A stretch of DNA of 64,000 bases from DASPKX01 sp035627835 (lineage in GTDB: Bacteria > Verrucomicrobiota > Verrucomicrobiia > Limisphaerales > SXQI01), in NCBI GenBank assembly GCA_035627835.1, contig DASPKX010000050.1, positions 4,213 through 68,212 on the forward strand, written 5' to 3'. Position 1 is the first letter of the stretch. Each line of letters opens with the position of its first letter. Shown one piece after another: positions 1 through 8,444 of the stretch. The position numbers and the translations under genes were made by a program. The notes beneath the pieces were generated by a model. It was not told the origin of the DNA, did not search any database, and worked only from the letters and a program-made list of their open reading frames with translations.

Positions 1-2222
1 ATTGTCCATTGCAGGCCGTCAGTAGAAGTTCCAGAAACGCCTGTCGTGCTCAGGGCAACGAAGCGGCCATTCCCGAAAGCCACCTGCCGCAGACCGCCCA
101 GTGTCGGGCGCCGATTCCAGGTGAATGAATCGGTGGAAGCCGCTGTGAAATCCTGGCCTAACCCAACCCAACGCCCATTCCCAAACGCGAGGCTCTCCAC
201 CTGCGGCAAGGCGGCTGGAGGCCCGGAGGAGACCTGGGGCAGGTCTGCTGCCTTCCATGTTGCAAGGTTCGTGGTTTCGAGGTAAGCGCCACTCTTTGTG
301 TAAACCAGAATGCGCCCTGGTTTGCCGTTCAGCGGGTCCAGGAACGTTGCGCCGACCAGATCCTCAGTTGTTGGCAGCGTCCGTTTAACCCATGCCAACC
401 CGTTCGGGGAGGTGAGGACGGTGCCTTTGTCACCGACCGCGATGACGATGTTGGTGGGCGTCTGAAGACCATTTGCCGTGGTGAAGTGGTGGACCTGCCG
501 GAGGGTTTCAGTCGTTCCGCTCGGGACGGCGATGTAGTTCGTAAGGGTGTTGTCCGCCGCGATGACAATAGCTCCCAGAGACCCAACGAAAAGTGGCCGG
601 GTGCCCACACCGGTGCCAGCCAGCAAATCGCCGCTAGTCGCTGGGCGGGTGAGAACTCGTTTTGGAGGATTGAAACCGCCTTCCGAACGAATGTAGATGA
701 TGGTGCCATTATCACCGGCAAACAGGCCGTAGTAGGCAGGGTCGCCCACGAATGTGCGGAGCGTCGCGTCAGTGATCGGCGGCAGTTCCCCGAACAAGTT
801 GGAGAACGTGTTCTGGAAGTAATACATGTAGCCATTGTGCCCGTACCACCACTGCCCGATGTTGCCGCCGTTGGCGGAGCCAACCACCGGCGCGAAGCCA
901 TATGGGCCATCTTGCGGGCGTGTGCTCCGGCCGACATATGGCTGAGGAGTGTCCATGGTGCTCACCCGCGCCGCTGTCCAGATGAAGCCGTTGGTTGAAG
1001 TCCAAAGCTCGCGGCTGGCCACGACGAAACGGCCTTTGCCATACGCGATACCATTGAAATCCGGAGCACGGCCAACGATTTGCCAGGTTGTGCCGTTGGT
1101 GGAGGCGAGGATGTTATCGCCGTAGTCATGCGCTACGAAGACTCCTCCACCGAAGCTGAGTGAATCAATGCCGACGGCGGGTTGAGCGACTTTTGTCCAA
1201 GTGGTTCCATCGGCGGAAGTGGCGAAGCCAGTGTGGCCAGCGGCCACCCAGAGATTATTTCCGTGAGCGACATGCACCACGCGTGTTCCAGTGTTGAATT
1301 GGCCGACGCCCGGAGTGACGGGCGTGGTCCAGGTTGCGCCATCAGTTGAGAAGCTGATCTGGGTGTTGTTGGCGGCGACGAATCTGCCGTTCACGAACTT
1401 CAGCTTTGGGTATCCAACCGTTCCACCAGCAATAGGCACGGTGATACCGGTCCAAACATTGCCGTCTGGGGACGAGCCGAAACTGCCGAAGATATCCACG
1501 CCCACAAAGACGCCGTTCCCAGCGGCAACGCTGGAGAACGGGCTGACGCCGCCACCGCGAGCGGTCCAGTTGTTTCCATCCAGGGAGTAAAACCGCGCGC
1601 CTGAATCGCCAACGGCAACATAGGAAGTGCTACGCACTGAAACTTTGGCCGCGATGCCAACCATATCGACGGTGGTTGGGAGGCCAAACCGAGTCCAGTT
1701 GAGGCCGTCATCAGAGAAGGCGACAGCTCCCCGATCACCGACAGCGACGAAGCGTGAGCCTGTGAAGGTCACATCATTCATGCCGGTAATGTCCTGAGCT
1801 GGGTGATGCTGGGTTAAACGACCGGCTAAAGTGCCGGATGCTCCATATCCCGGAGGAATATTGCGGGCGGCGAGGCGGAGGGTGGTCGTCACCCCGTTGG
1901 CGGTGCGGCTGCTGGTTGCGCTGAGGTTGCCGAGGTTATCGATTGCGCCGGTGGTGAAACCAGAGGAGTTGCCAGGGTTAAAAGTCACCACGCCGCTGTT
2001 ATCCACGCTGCCGCTCAGGTCGCCAGTGGAGGTGAGGCGGCCGTTTCCATCCACAGTGATAGCCACACCGCCTGCTGAGTACTCGGGAATGGAGATGCTC
2101 CCGCTGAAGCTGATGTAAACGGCGCCAACGTAAAACCCGCCGTAGGCAGTTGCTGCCACTGAGGATGTGGCGGTGACAAGGAACGCGGCGAAAGCCGCGA
2201 CGACCAGACTGAACAAACGCAT
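1..2222 (-). CDS. Secreted beta-propeller protein, 3' end beyond window
   Basis: An uninterrupted reading frame runs from an ATG at 2222 to the left edge (740 full codons, no stop), so the C-terminus is missing. It opens with a signal peptide (MRLFSLVV then a hydrophobic stretch, probable cleavage after VAA near residue 24). Residues about 25-115 form a Gly/Ser/Thr-rich beta domain. From about residue 130 to the edge there are roughly a dozen degenerate 40-60-residue blades of the form GNGxFVAVGxxG...SxDGxxWT. This blade pattern is typical of Ycf48/BNR-like propellers (sialidase-type fold) used as secreted surface modules in Verrucomicrobia. No catalytic residue set is visible, so a binding or adhesion role is inference. 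It is divergent from the GNAT gene; the 266 bases between them hold no site I recognise. Confidence 0.85.
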   Translation of the reverse strand, partial: MRLFSLVVAAFAAFLVTATSSVAATAYGGFYVGAVYISFSGSISIPEYSAGGVAITVDGNGRLTSTGDLSGSVDNSGVVTFNPGNSSGFTTGAIDNLGNLSATSSRTANGVTTTLRLAARNIPPGYGASGTLAGRLTQHHPAQDITGMNDVTFTGSRFVAVGDRGAVAFSDDGLNWTRFGLPTTVDMVGIAAKVSVRSTSYVAVGDSGARFYSLDGNNWTARGGGVSPFSSVAAGNGVFVGVDIFGSFGSSPDGNVWTGITVPIAGGTVGYPKLKFVNGRFVAANNTQISFSTDGATWTTPVTPGVGQFNTGTRVVHVAHGNNLWVAAGHTGFATSADGTTWTKVAQPAVGIDSLSFGGGVFVAHDYGDNILASTNGTTWQIVGRAPDFNGIAYGKGRFVVASRELWTSTNGFIWTAARVSTMDTPQPYVGRSTRPQDGPYGFAPVVGSANGGNIGQWWYGHNGYMYYFQNTFSNLFGELPPITDATLRTFVGDPAYYGLFAGDNGTIIYIRSEGGFNPPKRVLTRPATSGDLLAGTGVGTRPLFVGSLGAIVIAADNTLTNYIAVPSGTTETLRQVHHFTTANGLQTPTNIVIAVGDKGTVLTSPNGLAWVKRTLPTTEDLVGATFLDPLNGKPGRILVYTKSGAYLETTNLATWKAADLPQVSSGPPAALPQVESLAFGNGRWVGLGQDFTAASTDSFTWNRRPTLGGLRQVAFGNGRFVALSTTGVSGTSTDGLQWT

Positions 2223-2488
2223 AAGTGTCGTGGAAGACCAATTTCCGGCAACAGGCTGGAGAGCGCCAACAATGCTCCCAATCAGTTAAAAGCCTATTGC
2301 CATTAGACAGGCTATGAAGTCCCCACAGGCAGCGCAAGAATTGTTCTGTACGGTCGCAGATCTTTGTGCGGGGCAACGAAGTTGAGTCCGGGTGACGCGT
2401 GAGGAAGCCTCACAACTGGCAAACCATGGACCTTGACGCTCTCGGCCGTTGAGCGTGTTAATGCGCTTATTCGAAGGCTGACAAACGG

Positions 2489-2956
2489 ATGAACGGCAGC
2501 TTTGAAATTAAAAGAGACGATTTGAGCGGCCCTGCGATCGGGCGGCTTCTTGAGGAGCATCGCCGCGGTCTCGCCGCAGTCTCACCGCCCGAAAGCATGC
2601 ATGTGCTCGATTTGGATGCATTGCGACAACCGTGCATTACCTTTTGGAGCGTGTGGCACGAAGGGGAGTTGGTCGGGTGTGGAGCGTTAAAGGAGTTGGA
2701 CGCGCAGCATGGCGAGATTAAATCCATGCGCACAGCATCGGGACACCTCCGCAAAGGCGTCGCAAGTTGTGTGCTGCAACACATCATCAACGAAGCGAAG
2801 CGTCGGGGTTACCAGAGGCTAAACCTTGAAACCGGCTCCAGCAGGGATTTTGCGGCAGCGCATGCACTCTACCGCAAGTTCGGCTTCCACGAGTGCGGGC
2901 CGTTCGGTGATTACCGACTGGATCCAAACAGCATCTTCCTGACCCGGGCGCTTTAG
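2489..2956 (+). CDS. GNAT family N-acetyltransferase
   Basis: The 155-residue product has the length and order of a single-domain GNAT enzyme. A central beta strand with GEIKSMRT is followed by the acetyl-CoA pyrophosphate loop LRKGVAS (a form of R/Q-x-x-G-x-G/A) near residues 86-93, and then by a helix. A late AAHALYRKFGF segment is typical motif B, where the tyrosine often acts as general acid. The sequence resembles the YsnE/YpeA-like small-molecule or amino-acid acetyltransferases. The acceptor substrate cannot be told from sequence. It stands alone between two minus-strand genes, so context gives no pathway. Confidence 0.88.
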   Translation: MNGSFEIKRDDLSGPAIGRLLEEHRRGLAAVSPPESMHVLDLDALRQPCITFWSVWHEGELVGCGALKELDAQHGEIKSMRTASGHLRKGVASCVLQHIINEAKRRGYQRLNLETGSSRDFAAAHALYRKFGFHECGPFGDYRLDPNSIFLTRAL

Positions 2957-3031
2957 GGCCGCCCGAGCCAGCGACCATTTGTGGACGGTTCGATGAAAAC
3001 CTCGAAGCGTCCAAGGTTGTTCCGAAAAGCA

Positions 3032-5101
3032 TTAGCCCATCGCCATTCCGAGTAGGAACTCGATGTTGCTGCGGGTTTTCTTGAGTTTACCCAGCAGCAA
3101 TTCCATCGCTTCCACAGGAGGCACACCCGTGAGGGCGCGGCGGAGCATGACGACGCGGCTGTATTCGTCCGGATGGTAGAGCAGCTCTTCTTTGCGGGTG
3201 CCGGAAAGCTCGACGTTGATGGATGGGAATATGCGGCGATCGACCAGGTGACGGTCGAGATGCACTTCCATGTTACCGGTGCCTTTGAACTCTTCGAAAA
3301 TGACTTCGTCCATGCGCGAACCGGTGTCCACGAGAGCGGTCGCAATAATGGTTAGCGAGCCACCTTCCTCAATGTTACGCGCCGCGCCGAAGAAACGCTT
3401 CGGTTTATGCAGCGCGTTTGCATCGACACCACCGGAAAGAATCTTACCGGAGTGCGGTTGCACCGTGTTGTAAGCGCGAGCCAAACGAGTGATGGAGTCG
3501 AGCAGAATGACCACGTTGCGCTTGTGCTCAACCATGCGTTTCGCTTTTTCGATCACCATTTCCGCGACTTGCACATGGCGCTCTGGTGGTTCGTCGAAGG
3601 TGGAGCTGATCACTTCGGCCGGTTTGCAAGTGCGCTCCATGTCGGTGACTTCCTCAGGACGCTCGTCGATGAGGAGGATGATCAAATAGCTATCCGGGCT
3701 GTTCTTCAGAATCGCGTTGGCGAGCTTCTGCATCAGGACGGTTTTGCCAGTGCGCGGAGGCGCGACGATCAAACCACGGGTGCCTTTGCCGATCGGGCAA
3801 ACGAGATCCAGGACGCGGGTTGATAATTCGTCGGACGCGGTCTCCAGCAGGAAGCGCTTGTTTGGGAACAGCGGCGTAAGATTGTCGAAGTGAGTTTTAT
3901 CCTTCGCCTTATCCGGCTCTTCGCCAGCGACATGCTCAACCTTGAGCAGCGCGAAGAAACGCTCCTTGTCCTTCGGCGGACGAATTTGCCCGGAAACAGT
4001 GTCGCCCGTTTGCAAATCGAAACGGCGAATCTGCGAAGGCGAAACGTAAATATCCTCAGGGCAGGGGAGGTAATTGAAGCTTTGGGAACGAAGGAACCCG
4101 AACCCTTCAGGCAGGATTTCAAGGACGCCTTCCGCGAAAAGAACACCGCCATTTTCAACGTTCTTTTGCAGAATGTTGAAGATGATCTCGTGCTTCTTCA
4201 TGGTGCCGAAATTCTCGACACCTAAATCGCGGGCGACCTTATTCAGCTCAGGCATGGCCATCGCCTGAAGCTCATTGATGTTGATGCGGATGCCGGTTGG
4301 TTCTGGGCCTTGCGGCTCGTCCTCTATGTCCATCGGACGATTGTCCTGGGGCACGCGATCGCGGCGATTGTCGTGACGTTGCTGCTGGCCGCTGCCGCCA
4401 CCACCGCCACGATTTTGCCCACGATCACGATTGCGATCATGCCGTCCGCCGCCACCGCCACCGTTACTTTGGTGTTGCTGATGGCCGCCGCCATGCTGTT
4501 GGTGCTGGCCGTGACGACGGTTGCCCTGGTCGCGGCGTCCACCTTGCTGGTCGCGATGGCGATTTTGATTCTGGTCGCCCCCGTGACCCTGCGGGCGTTG
4601 CTGCTGGCGCTGTTGATTCTGCTGGCCGCCACGATCCCGATCCCGGTTTTGGTGCGGGGATTCAGAACCACCCTCGCGGCTTTCCTGCGCTGGCGAAGGC
4701 TCGCCGCCTTCGTTCATCGGGTGATCGGGCTCATCCATGGGATGATCCTCCTCGCTCGCACGGATCACGCGCGGGCGATAATCATCATCCATGTTGTCTT
4801 CCGGCACTGGCTCAGGCGGAGGCGGGGTTAAAGAGAGATCTTCGCCTGCGGGCTCCTCTTCGCGGTTCTTTTCCTGGCGGGCTGGCTCAGAGCGGCGTTC
4901 TTCGCGGTCTTCACGCTGCACGCGCTCTGGAGCGCGTTCTTCCCGTTCAACAGGAGCTGATGCGCGCTCCTCACGGATCTCGGGCGCAGGGGAGGTTTCC
5001 GCCACAACTGGCGCCGCGGCCTCGGGAGCGAGTTCGAGTTGCTCGCCTTTTTTTGCGCGGGGCGTTTTTGCTTTGGCGGACTTCTTAGGTTTAGGGGGCA
5101 T
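3032..5101 (-). CDS. rho: Transcription termination factor Rho with long disordered N-terminus
   Basis: The 689-residue product is a hexameric RNA-dependent ATPase that ends transcription. E. coli Rho has about 420 residues, so about 270 extra ones sit at the N-terminus. Residues 1-150 are Lys/Glu/Pro/Arg-rich; residues 150-250 are dominated by Gln, Asn, Arg, His and Gly with RGG-like runs. Then follow the Rho N-terminal helical domain (about 275-315), the cold-shock RNA-binding domain with GFGFLRS (about 320-390), and the ATPase core: P-loop APPRTGKTV at 447-455, Walker B LIILLIDE before 480, and a C-terminal RKEELLYHP loop. The extension should bind RNA or drive condensation, as shown for some other bacterial Rho insertions; that is inference here. 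The gene follows the glyS operon after a 114-base gap holding a hairpin. Confidence 0.97.
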   Translation of the reverse strand: MPPKPKKSAKAKTPRAKKGEQLELAPEAAAPVVAETSPAPEIREERASAPVEREERAPERVQREDREERRSEPARQEKNREEEPAGEDLSLTPPPPEPVPEDNMDDDYRPRVIRASEEDHPMDEPDHPMNEGGEPSPAQESREGGSESPHQNRDRDRGGQQNQQRQQQRPQGHGGDQNQNRHRDQQGGRRDQGNRRHGQHQQHGGGHQQHQSNGGGGGGRHDRNRDRGQNRGGGGGSGQQQRHDNRRDRVPQDNRPMDIEDEPQGPEPTGIRININELQAMAMPELNKVARDLGVENFGTMKKHEIIFNILQKNVENGGVLFAEGVLEILPEGFGFLRSQSFNYLPCPEDIYVSPSQIRRFDLQTGDTVSGQIRPPKDKERFFALLKVEHVAGEEPDKAKDKTHFDNLTPLFPNKRFLLETASDELSTRVLDLVCPIGKGTRGLIVAPPRTGKTVLMQKLANAILKNSPDSYLIILLIDERPEEVTDMERTCKPAEVISSTFDEPPERHVQVAEMVIEKAKRMVEHKRNVVILLDSITRLARAYNTVQPHSGKILSGGVDANALHKPKRFFGAARNIEEGGSLTIIATALVDTGSRMDEVIFEEFKGTGNMEVHLDRHLVDRRIFPSINVELSGTRKEELLYHPDEYSRVVMLRRALTGVPPVEAMELLLGKLKKTRSNIEFLLGMAMG

Positions 5102-5190
5102 AGCTTATAGCCAGTGCGTAGCAGGGGTAAATTCTGTGGACTGGAAAAGACGGCAATGCGCCATCATTCCAAAGGGGTCAAAATCTCCAA

Positions 5191-5212
5191 CAGCCCTCTA
5201 GGTAGAGGGCTG
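5191..5212 (-). terminator. Hairpin between the phosphatase-rpiB-glyA fusion and rho
   Basis: A perfect 9-bp stem (CAGCCCTCT / AGAGGGCTG) with the 4-base loop AGGT lies 3 bases past the stop of the fusion gene. On the minus strand the following bases are only moderately T-rich (TTGGAGATTTTG). It may be a leaky intrinsic terminator, an RNA-stability element, or part of a rho leader control site. Confidence 0.5.
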
Positions 5213-5215
5213 CAA

Positions 5216-7372
5216 TTAATATGGCAAGGGAAATCGCGCCGTCAACTCACGCACACGATCCCGCACTTTATGCGCGGCATCAACATTCTTCAGATCCATC
5301 AAGACTTCACTGATCATGTCGGCGATGGCTGCCATTTCCGCTTCTTTCATCCCGCGGGTTGTCACGGCGGGTGTGCCGATGCGAACGCCGCTGGCCTGGA
5401 ACGGTGAACGGGTCTCAAACGGGATCGTGTTTTTATTCACGGTGATGCCCGCCTCGTCCAAGGCGATCTGGCAATCTTTGCCCGTCATGCCTTTTTGGCC
5501 AACGTCCACCAGCATTAAATGATTGTCGGTCCCGCCACTCACGAGGCGATAACCATTGCGCTGAATTCCTTGCGCGAGCGCCTTGGCGTTACGGCGGATC
5601 TGCTGCTGATATTCCTTGAAGCTTGGCTGCAAGGCTTCCTTGAAGCATACGGCCTTGGCGGCGATCACATGCATCAACGGCCCGCCCTGGATGCCCGGGA
5701 ACACCTGTGAATCGATTTCCTTGGCGTACTTCTCTTTGCAAAGGATCAACCCGCCGCGCGGCCCCCGCAGGGTTTTGTGGGTGGTCGTGGTGACAAAATC
5801 CGCGAACGGCACTGGGCTTGGATGCTCACCAGCAACGACGAGCCCCGCGATGTGCGCGATGTCCGCAAGCATGAGCGCGCCAACTTCCTGCGCGATTTCG
5901 TACATCCGCTTGAAGTCGATGATCCGTGGGTAAGCGCTCGCGCCCACAGTGATCATCTTCGGACGATGCTCACGGGCCATCTTTTCCAGCTGATCGTAGT
6001 CGAGCAACTCGTCCTCTTTGCGGACGCCGTAATGAATCACCTCGAAAAATTTGCCGGAAAAATTCGCCTTGTTGCCATGGGTCAAATGCCCGCCATGGCT
6101 CAAGTCCATGGTGAGGATTTTGTCGCCGGGCTTCAGGAAAGCGAAGTAAACGGCCATGTTCGTGCCGCTGCCGGAGTGGGGCTGCACATTGGCGTGCTCC
6201 GCGCCGAACAACTCCTTCGCGCGGTCGATAGCGACCTGCTCAACGTTGTCGACGTGCTCGCAGCCGCCGTACCAACGCTTCCGGGGGAACCCTTCCGCGT
6301 ACTTGTTCGTCAGCACTGAGCCTTGCGCTTCCATCACTGCGGGGCTGGTGAAGTTCTCGCTGGCGATCAGCTCGATATTCTCCTGCTGGCGGAACTTCTC
6401 GAGTTCGACCGTGTGGAAAATCTCGGGATCCACAGCCTTTAGCGTGAGGTTCGCCTGGCGTGGCGATTCGATCTTGTGCACACGGCGCTCGTGACGCCCC
6501 CCTTCGAACTGCGCGTCGAGGAACGTGTCCACGATCTTTTCGGCCTCATCCGGGTTAACGGTGCGGGCGCCCAGGCAAAGCACATTGGCGTCATTATGCT
6601 GGCGCGCGAGGCTGGCCATCTTCTCGTCGAACACCAAAGCGGCGCGCACACCCGGCGTCTTGTTCGCGGTGATGCACATGCCGACGCCGGTGGAGCAGAC
6701 CAGAAGCCCCAGTTCGCTCTTTTTATTCGCCACATTCTCCGCCACGATGCGGGCGTAGTCCGGGTAATCGGTTGAATCGGGCGAAGACGTTCCGACGTCC
6801 ACGACTTCAATGCCGCGGTCCGCGAGGTGTTTCTTCAGGGCTTGTTTGAGTTCAAAACCAGCGTGATCTGCGCCGAGTGAGAGGGTCATTTTATTTTTTG
6901 AAGCGGTGTTGATGGAGGTTGTCTCCAAAAATTTCAAAAGCGAGGCGATCCCTTGCTCAATTTGATCGCGGCAATATTGATAGGTTTCGAGCGAGCCCCC
7001 GATCGGGTCGGAGATATCCTTCTCGAACGTGTCCAGCGTGTCGTCAAACTCCCGCAGCAGGAACGTCTTCTCCATTGCTTGCGGGTAGAGCAGGGTGATC
7101 GCATCGAGGTGCCCGTGCGTCATCCCAAAAATGTAATCGGCTTGCTGCACTAGCTCCGGTGTCAGCATCCGGCTGCGCTGCCGGGTGATGTCAATATTCA
7201 GCTCGCGCAGGGCGCGCACGGCATGGGGGCTGGGCGGTTGGCCATCAACGGCGCCGACGCCTGCGGAAAAGACGCGGTATTCCGGGTTGTTTTTGACCGC
7301 AGCGCGGAACAATCCCTCAGCCATTGGGCTGCGGCAAACGTTCCCTGTGCACACGAAAAGGATTGTCTTCAT
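5216..7372 (-). CDS. glyA: Trifunctional fusion: LMW phosphatase - RpiB - serine hydroxymethyltransferase
   Basis: One 718-residue frame holds three complete enzymes. Residues 1-150 form a low-molecular-weight phosphatase: P-loop CTGNVCRS (C8, R14) and the DP acid in DISDPIGG. Residues 162-300 are ribose-5-phosphate isomerase B: GADHAGFELK and the catalytic-Cys loop CSTGVGM. Residues from about 305 to 718 are serine hydroxymethyltransferase: IASENFTS, and PLP lysine in TTTTHKTLRGPRGG. SHMT makes glycine and methylene-THF; RpiB interconverts ribose- and ribulose-5-phosphate. In Bacillus the separate genes ywlE, rpiB and glyA lie in this same order (with ywlG between the last two), so the fusion looks like a condensed operon. 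RpiB begins at an in-frame ATG (6889) with no clear Shine-Dalgarno site, so a separate RpiB-SHMT product is possible but unsupported. The phosphatase has Val at position 12 where the arginine phosphatase YwlE has Thr11, which argues for a tyrosine-type enzyme. Confidence 0.95.
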   Translation of the reverse strand: MKTILFVCTGNVCRSPMAEGLFRAAVKNNPEYRVFSAGVGAVDGQPPSPHAVRALRELNIDITRQRSRMLTPELVQQADYIFGMTHGHLDAITLLYPQAMEKTFLLREFDDTLDTFEKDISDPIGGSLETYQYCRDQIEQGIASLLKFLETTSINTASKNKMTLSLGADHAGFELKQALKKHLADRGIEVVDVGTSSPDSTDYPDYARIVAENVANKKSELGLLVCSTGVGMCITANKTPGVRAALVFDEKMASLARQHNDANVLCLGARTVNPDEAEKIVDTFLDAQFEGGRHERRVHKIESPRQANLTLKAVDPEIFHTVELEKFRQQENIELIASENFTSPAVMEAQGSVLTNKYAEGFPRKRWYGGCEHVDNVEQVAIDRAKELFGAEHANVQPHSGSGTNMAVYFAFLKPGDKILTMDLSHGGHLTHGNKANFSGKFFEVIHYGVRKEDELLDYDQLEKMAREHRPKMITVGASAYPRIIDFKRMYEIAQEVGALMLADIAHIAGLVVAGEHPSPVPFADFVTTTTHKTLRGPRGGLILCKEKYAKEIDSQVFPGIQGGPLMHVIAAKAVCFKEALQPSFKEYQQQIRRNAKALAQGIQRNGYRLVSGGTDNHLMLVDVGQKGMTGKDCQIALDEAGITVNKNTIPFETRSPFQASGVRIGTPAVTTRGMKEAEMAAIADMISEVLMDLKNVDAAHKVRDRVRELTARFPLPY

Positions 7373-7399
7373 CTCGCTGGGTGGACCCTCGCGCCCGGA

Positions 7400-8434
7400 T
7401 TAACGATCCCCGGCCTCTTTATGGAACACCAACACGCCTTTCAGGAAATCCAGTCCTCTGGCCAAAACGGGGTCGGCCACGACAGGCTTGGATGGGAGGG
7501 GGTCTTGTCCCGGGTCAGGCGTCAGTTGCTCGCCACGCTGGCGGCGCACTAGTTCGGCTTCGTTAATCAGTCGCCGAGACACTGTATTACTCCCACGCGC
7601 GCCGTCAATCGCTTGCGTGCGGTCCACAGTCGCCCAGAAAGGATTCTCCAGGTAGGATTTTTCCAACTCAGGAGCGACCTCGAGGATGAGGTCTGGCTCC
7701 AGCCCGGTTTCGCGGATGGTTTGGCCGTTGGGGAATTCAACCCAGCCGCTGGCGATCTCCACCTGTGCGCCGGAGGGAAGTTTGTGGCCTTGGAAATTCC
7801 GCACTTCGCCCGCAGTCCGAGAGCCGAACACCAAAGCAGAGCGCCCAACGCGCAAAGCGCCCGCGAGGGCTTCCGCAGCTCCTCGGGTCTGGCCATTCAC
7901 CAGGATTGCGATTGGCACGCTGATGTCCTTTTCCGATTTCGTGGCGGAAAAGGTCTGCTCCCCCGCCTTGAAGATAGCCTTCTCGTGGTTCAGGAAGAGG
8001 TCAGCGGTCTTCGCGGCTGCGGGCAGCGATTCCCCATAAGCATTCCGCAAGTCCACCACCAAGGCGGCAACGCGATTGGATGATACCAACTGCTGCCAGG
8101 AAGAGCTTAACGCTTCCGGCAACTCTTCGTCCACACGCCCGATGCGGATGTGGCCGATCTCCCGGTCGTGCAGCGCGTTGGTGGCGATGGTCGGCTGGTT
8201 GGTGGCTCCAGGCGAAACCGGCTGTCTGGCCAAACGGACGCGGCCGCCCAGTTGCCGCAGCAAACCGTCCGTGGTGAGTTGGTCCAGGTCCGTGACGCTG
8301 ACGCCGGGAAGATTCGTCTTCAGCAAATCGAGCAATTCCTGCAATGGAACGGCCGGTTGCGCAGCAAAGGCAGGGGATGCCATGGCCATGCCCAACAGCA
8401 GCCCCGCGCAACGTGCTTTGAATTTCCAGTTCAG
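7400..8434 (-). CDS. S41-family (C-terminal processing) protease-like protein, catalytic residues lost
   Basis: The product has a C-terminal-processing-protease core without a PDZ domain. The strand DLRNAYGES matches the family's DLRNNPGG, and ILVNGQTRGAAEALAGAL matches the nucleophile segment. At the nucleophile position there is Gly instead of Ser, and exactly 25 residues later (the Ser-Lys spacing of E. coli Tsp, S430/K455) there is Glu instead of Lys in GSRTAGEV. Proteolysis is therefore unlikely. The best start is CTG at 8434: the sequence TAAGGAG, with the glyS stop inside it, gives a Shine-Dalgarno site 6 bases upstream, and this start yields a full signal peptide (NWKFKAR, CAGLLLGMAMA, SPAFAA). 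TTG 8395 or ATG 8389 would cut that signal in half. It is translationally coupled to glyS; a periplasmic peptide-binding role is inference. Confidence 0.8.
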   Translation of the reverse strand: MNWKFKARCAGLLLGMAMASPAFAAQPAVPLQELLDLLKTNLPGVSVTDLDQLTTDGLLRQLGGRVRLARQPVSPGATNQPTIATNALHDREIGHIRIGRVDEELPEALSSSWQQLVSSNRVAALVVDLRNAYGESLPAAAKTADLFLNHEKAIFKAGEQTFSATKSEKDISVPIAILVNGQTRGAAEALAGALRVGRSALVFGSRTAGEVRNFQGHKLPSGAQVEIASGWVEFPNGQTIRETGLEPDLILEVAPELEKSYLENPFWATVDRTQAIDGARGSNTVSRRLINEAELVRRQRGEQLTPDPGQDPLPSKPVVADPVLARGLDFLKGVLVFHKEAGDR

Positions 8435-8444
8435 CGCCAGCTCC

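Noticed and set aside
4310..4831. Plus-strand frame of 173 codons with a very hydrophobic, multi-helix-like product
   Set aside because: It is the antisense shadow of the Gln/Asn/Arg/Gly-rich region of rho; its hydrophobicity follows from that codon bias. No ribosome site or homology.
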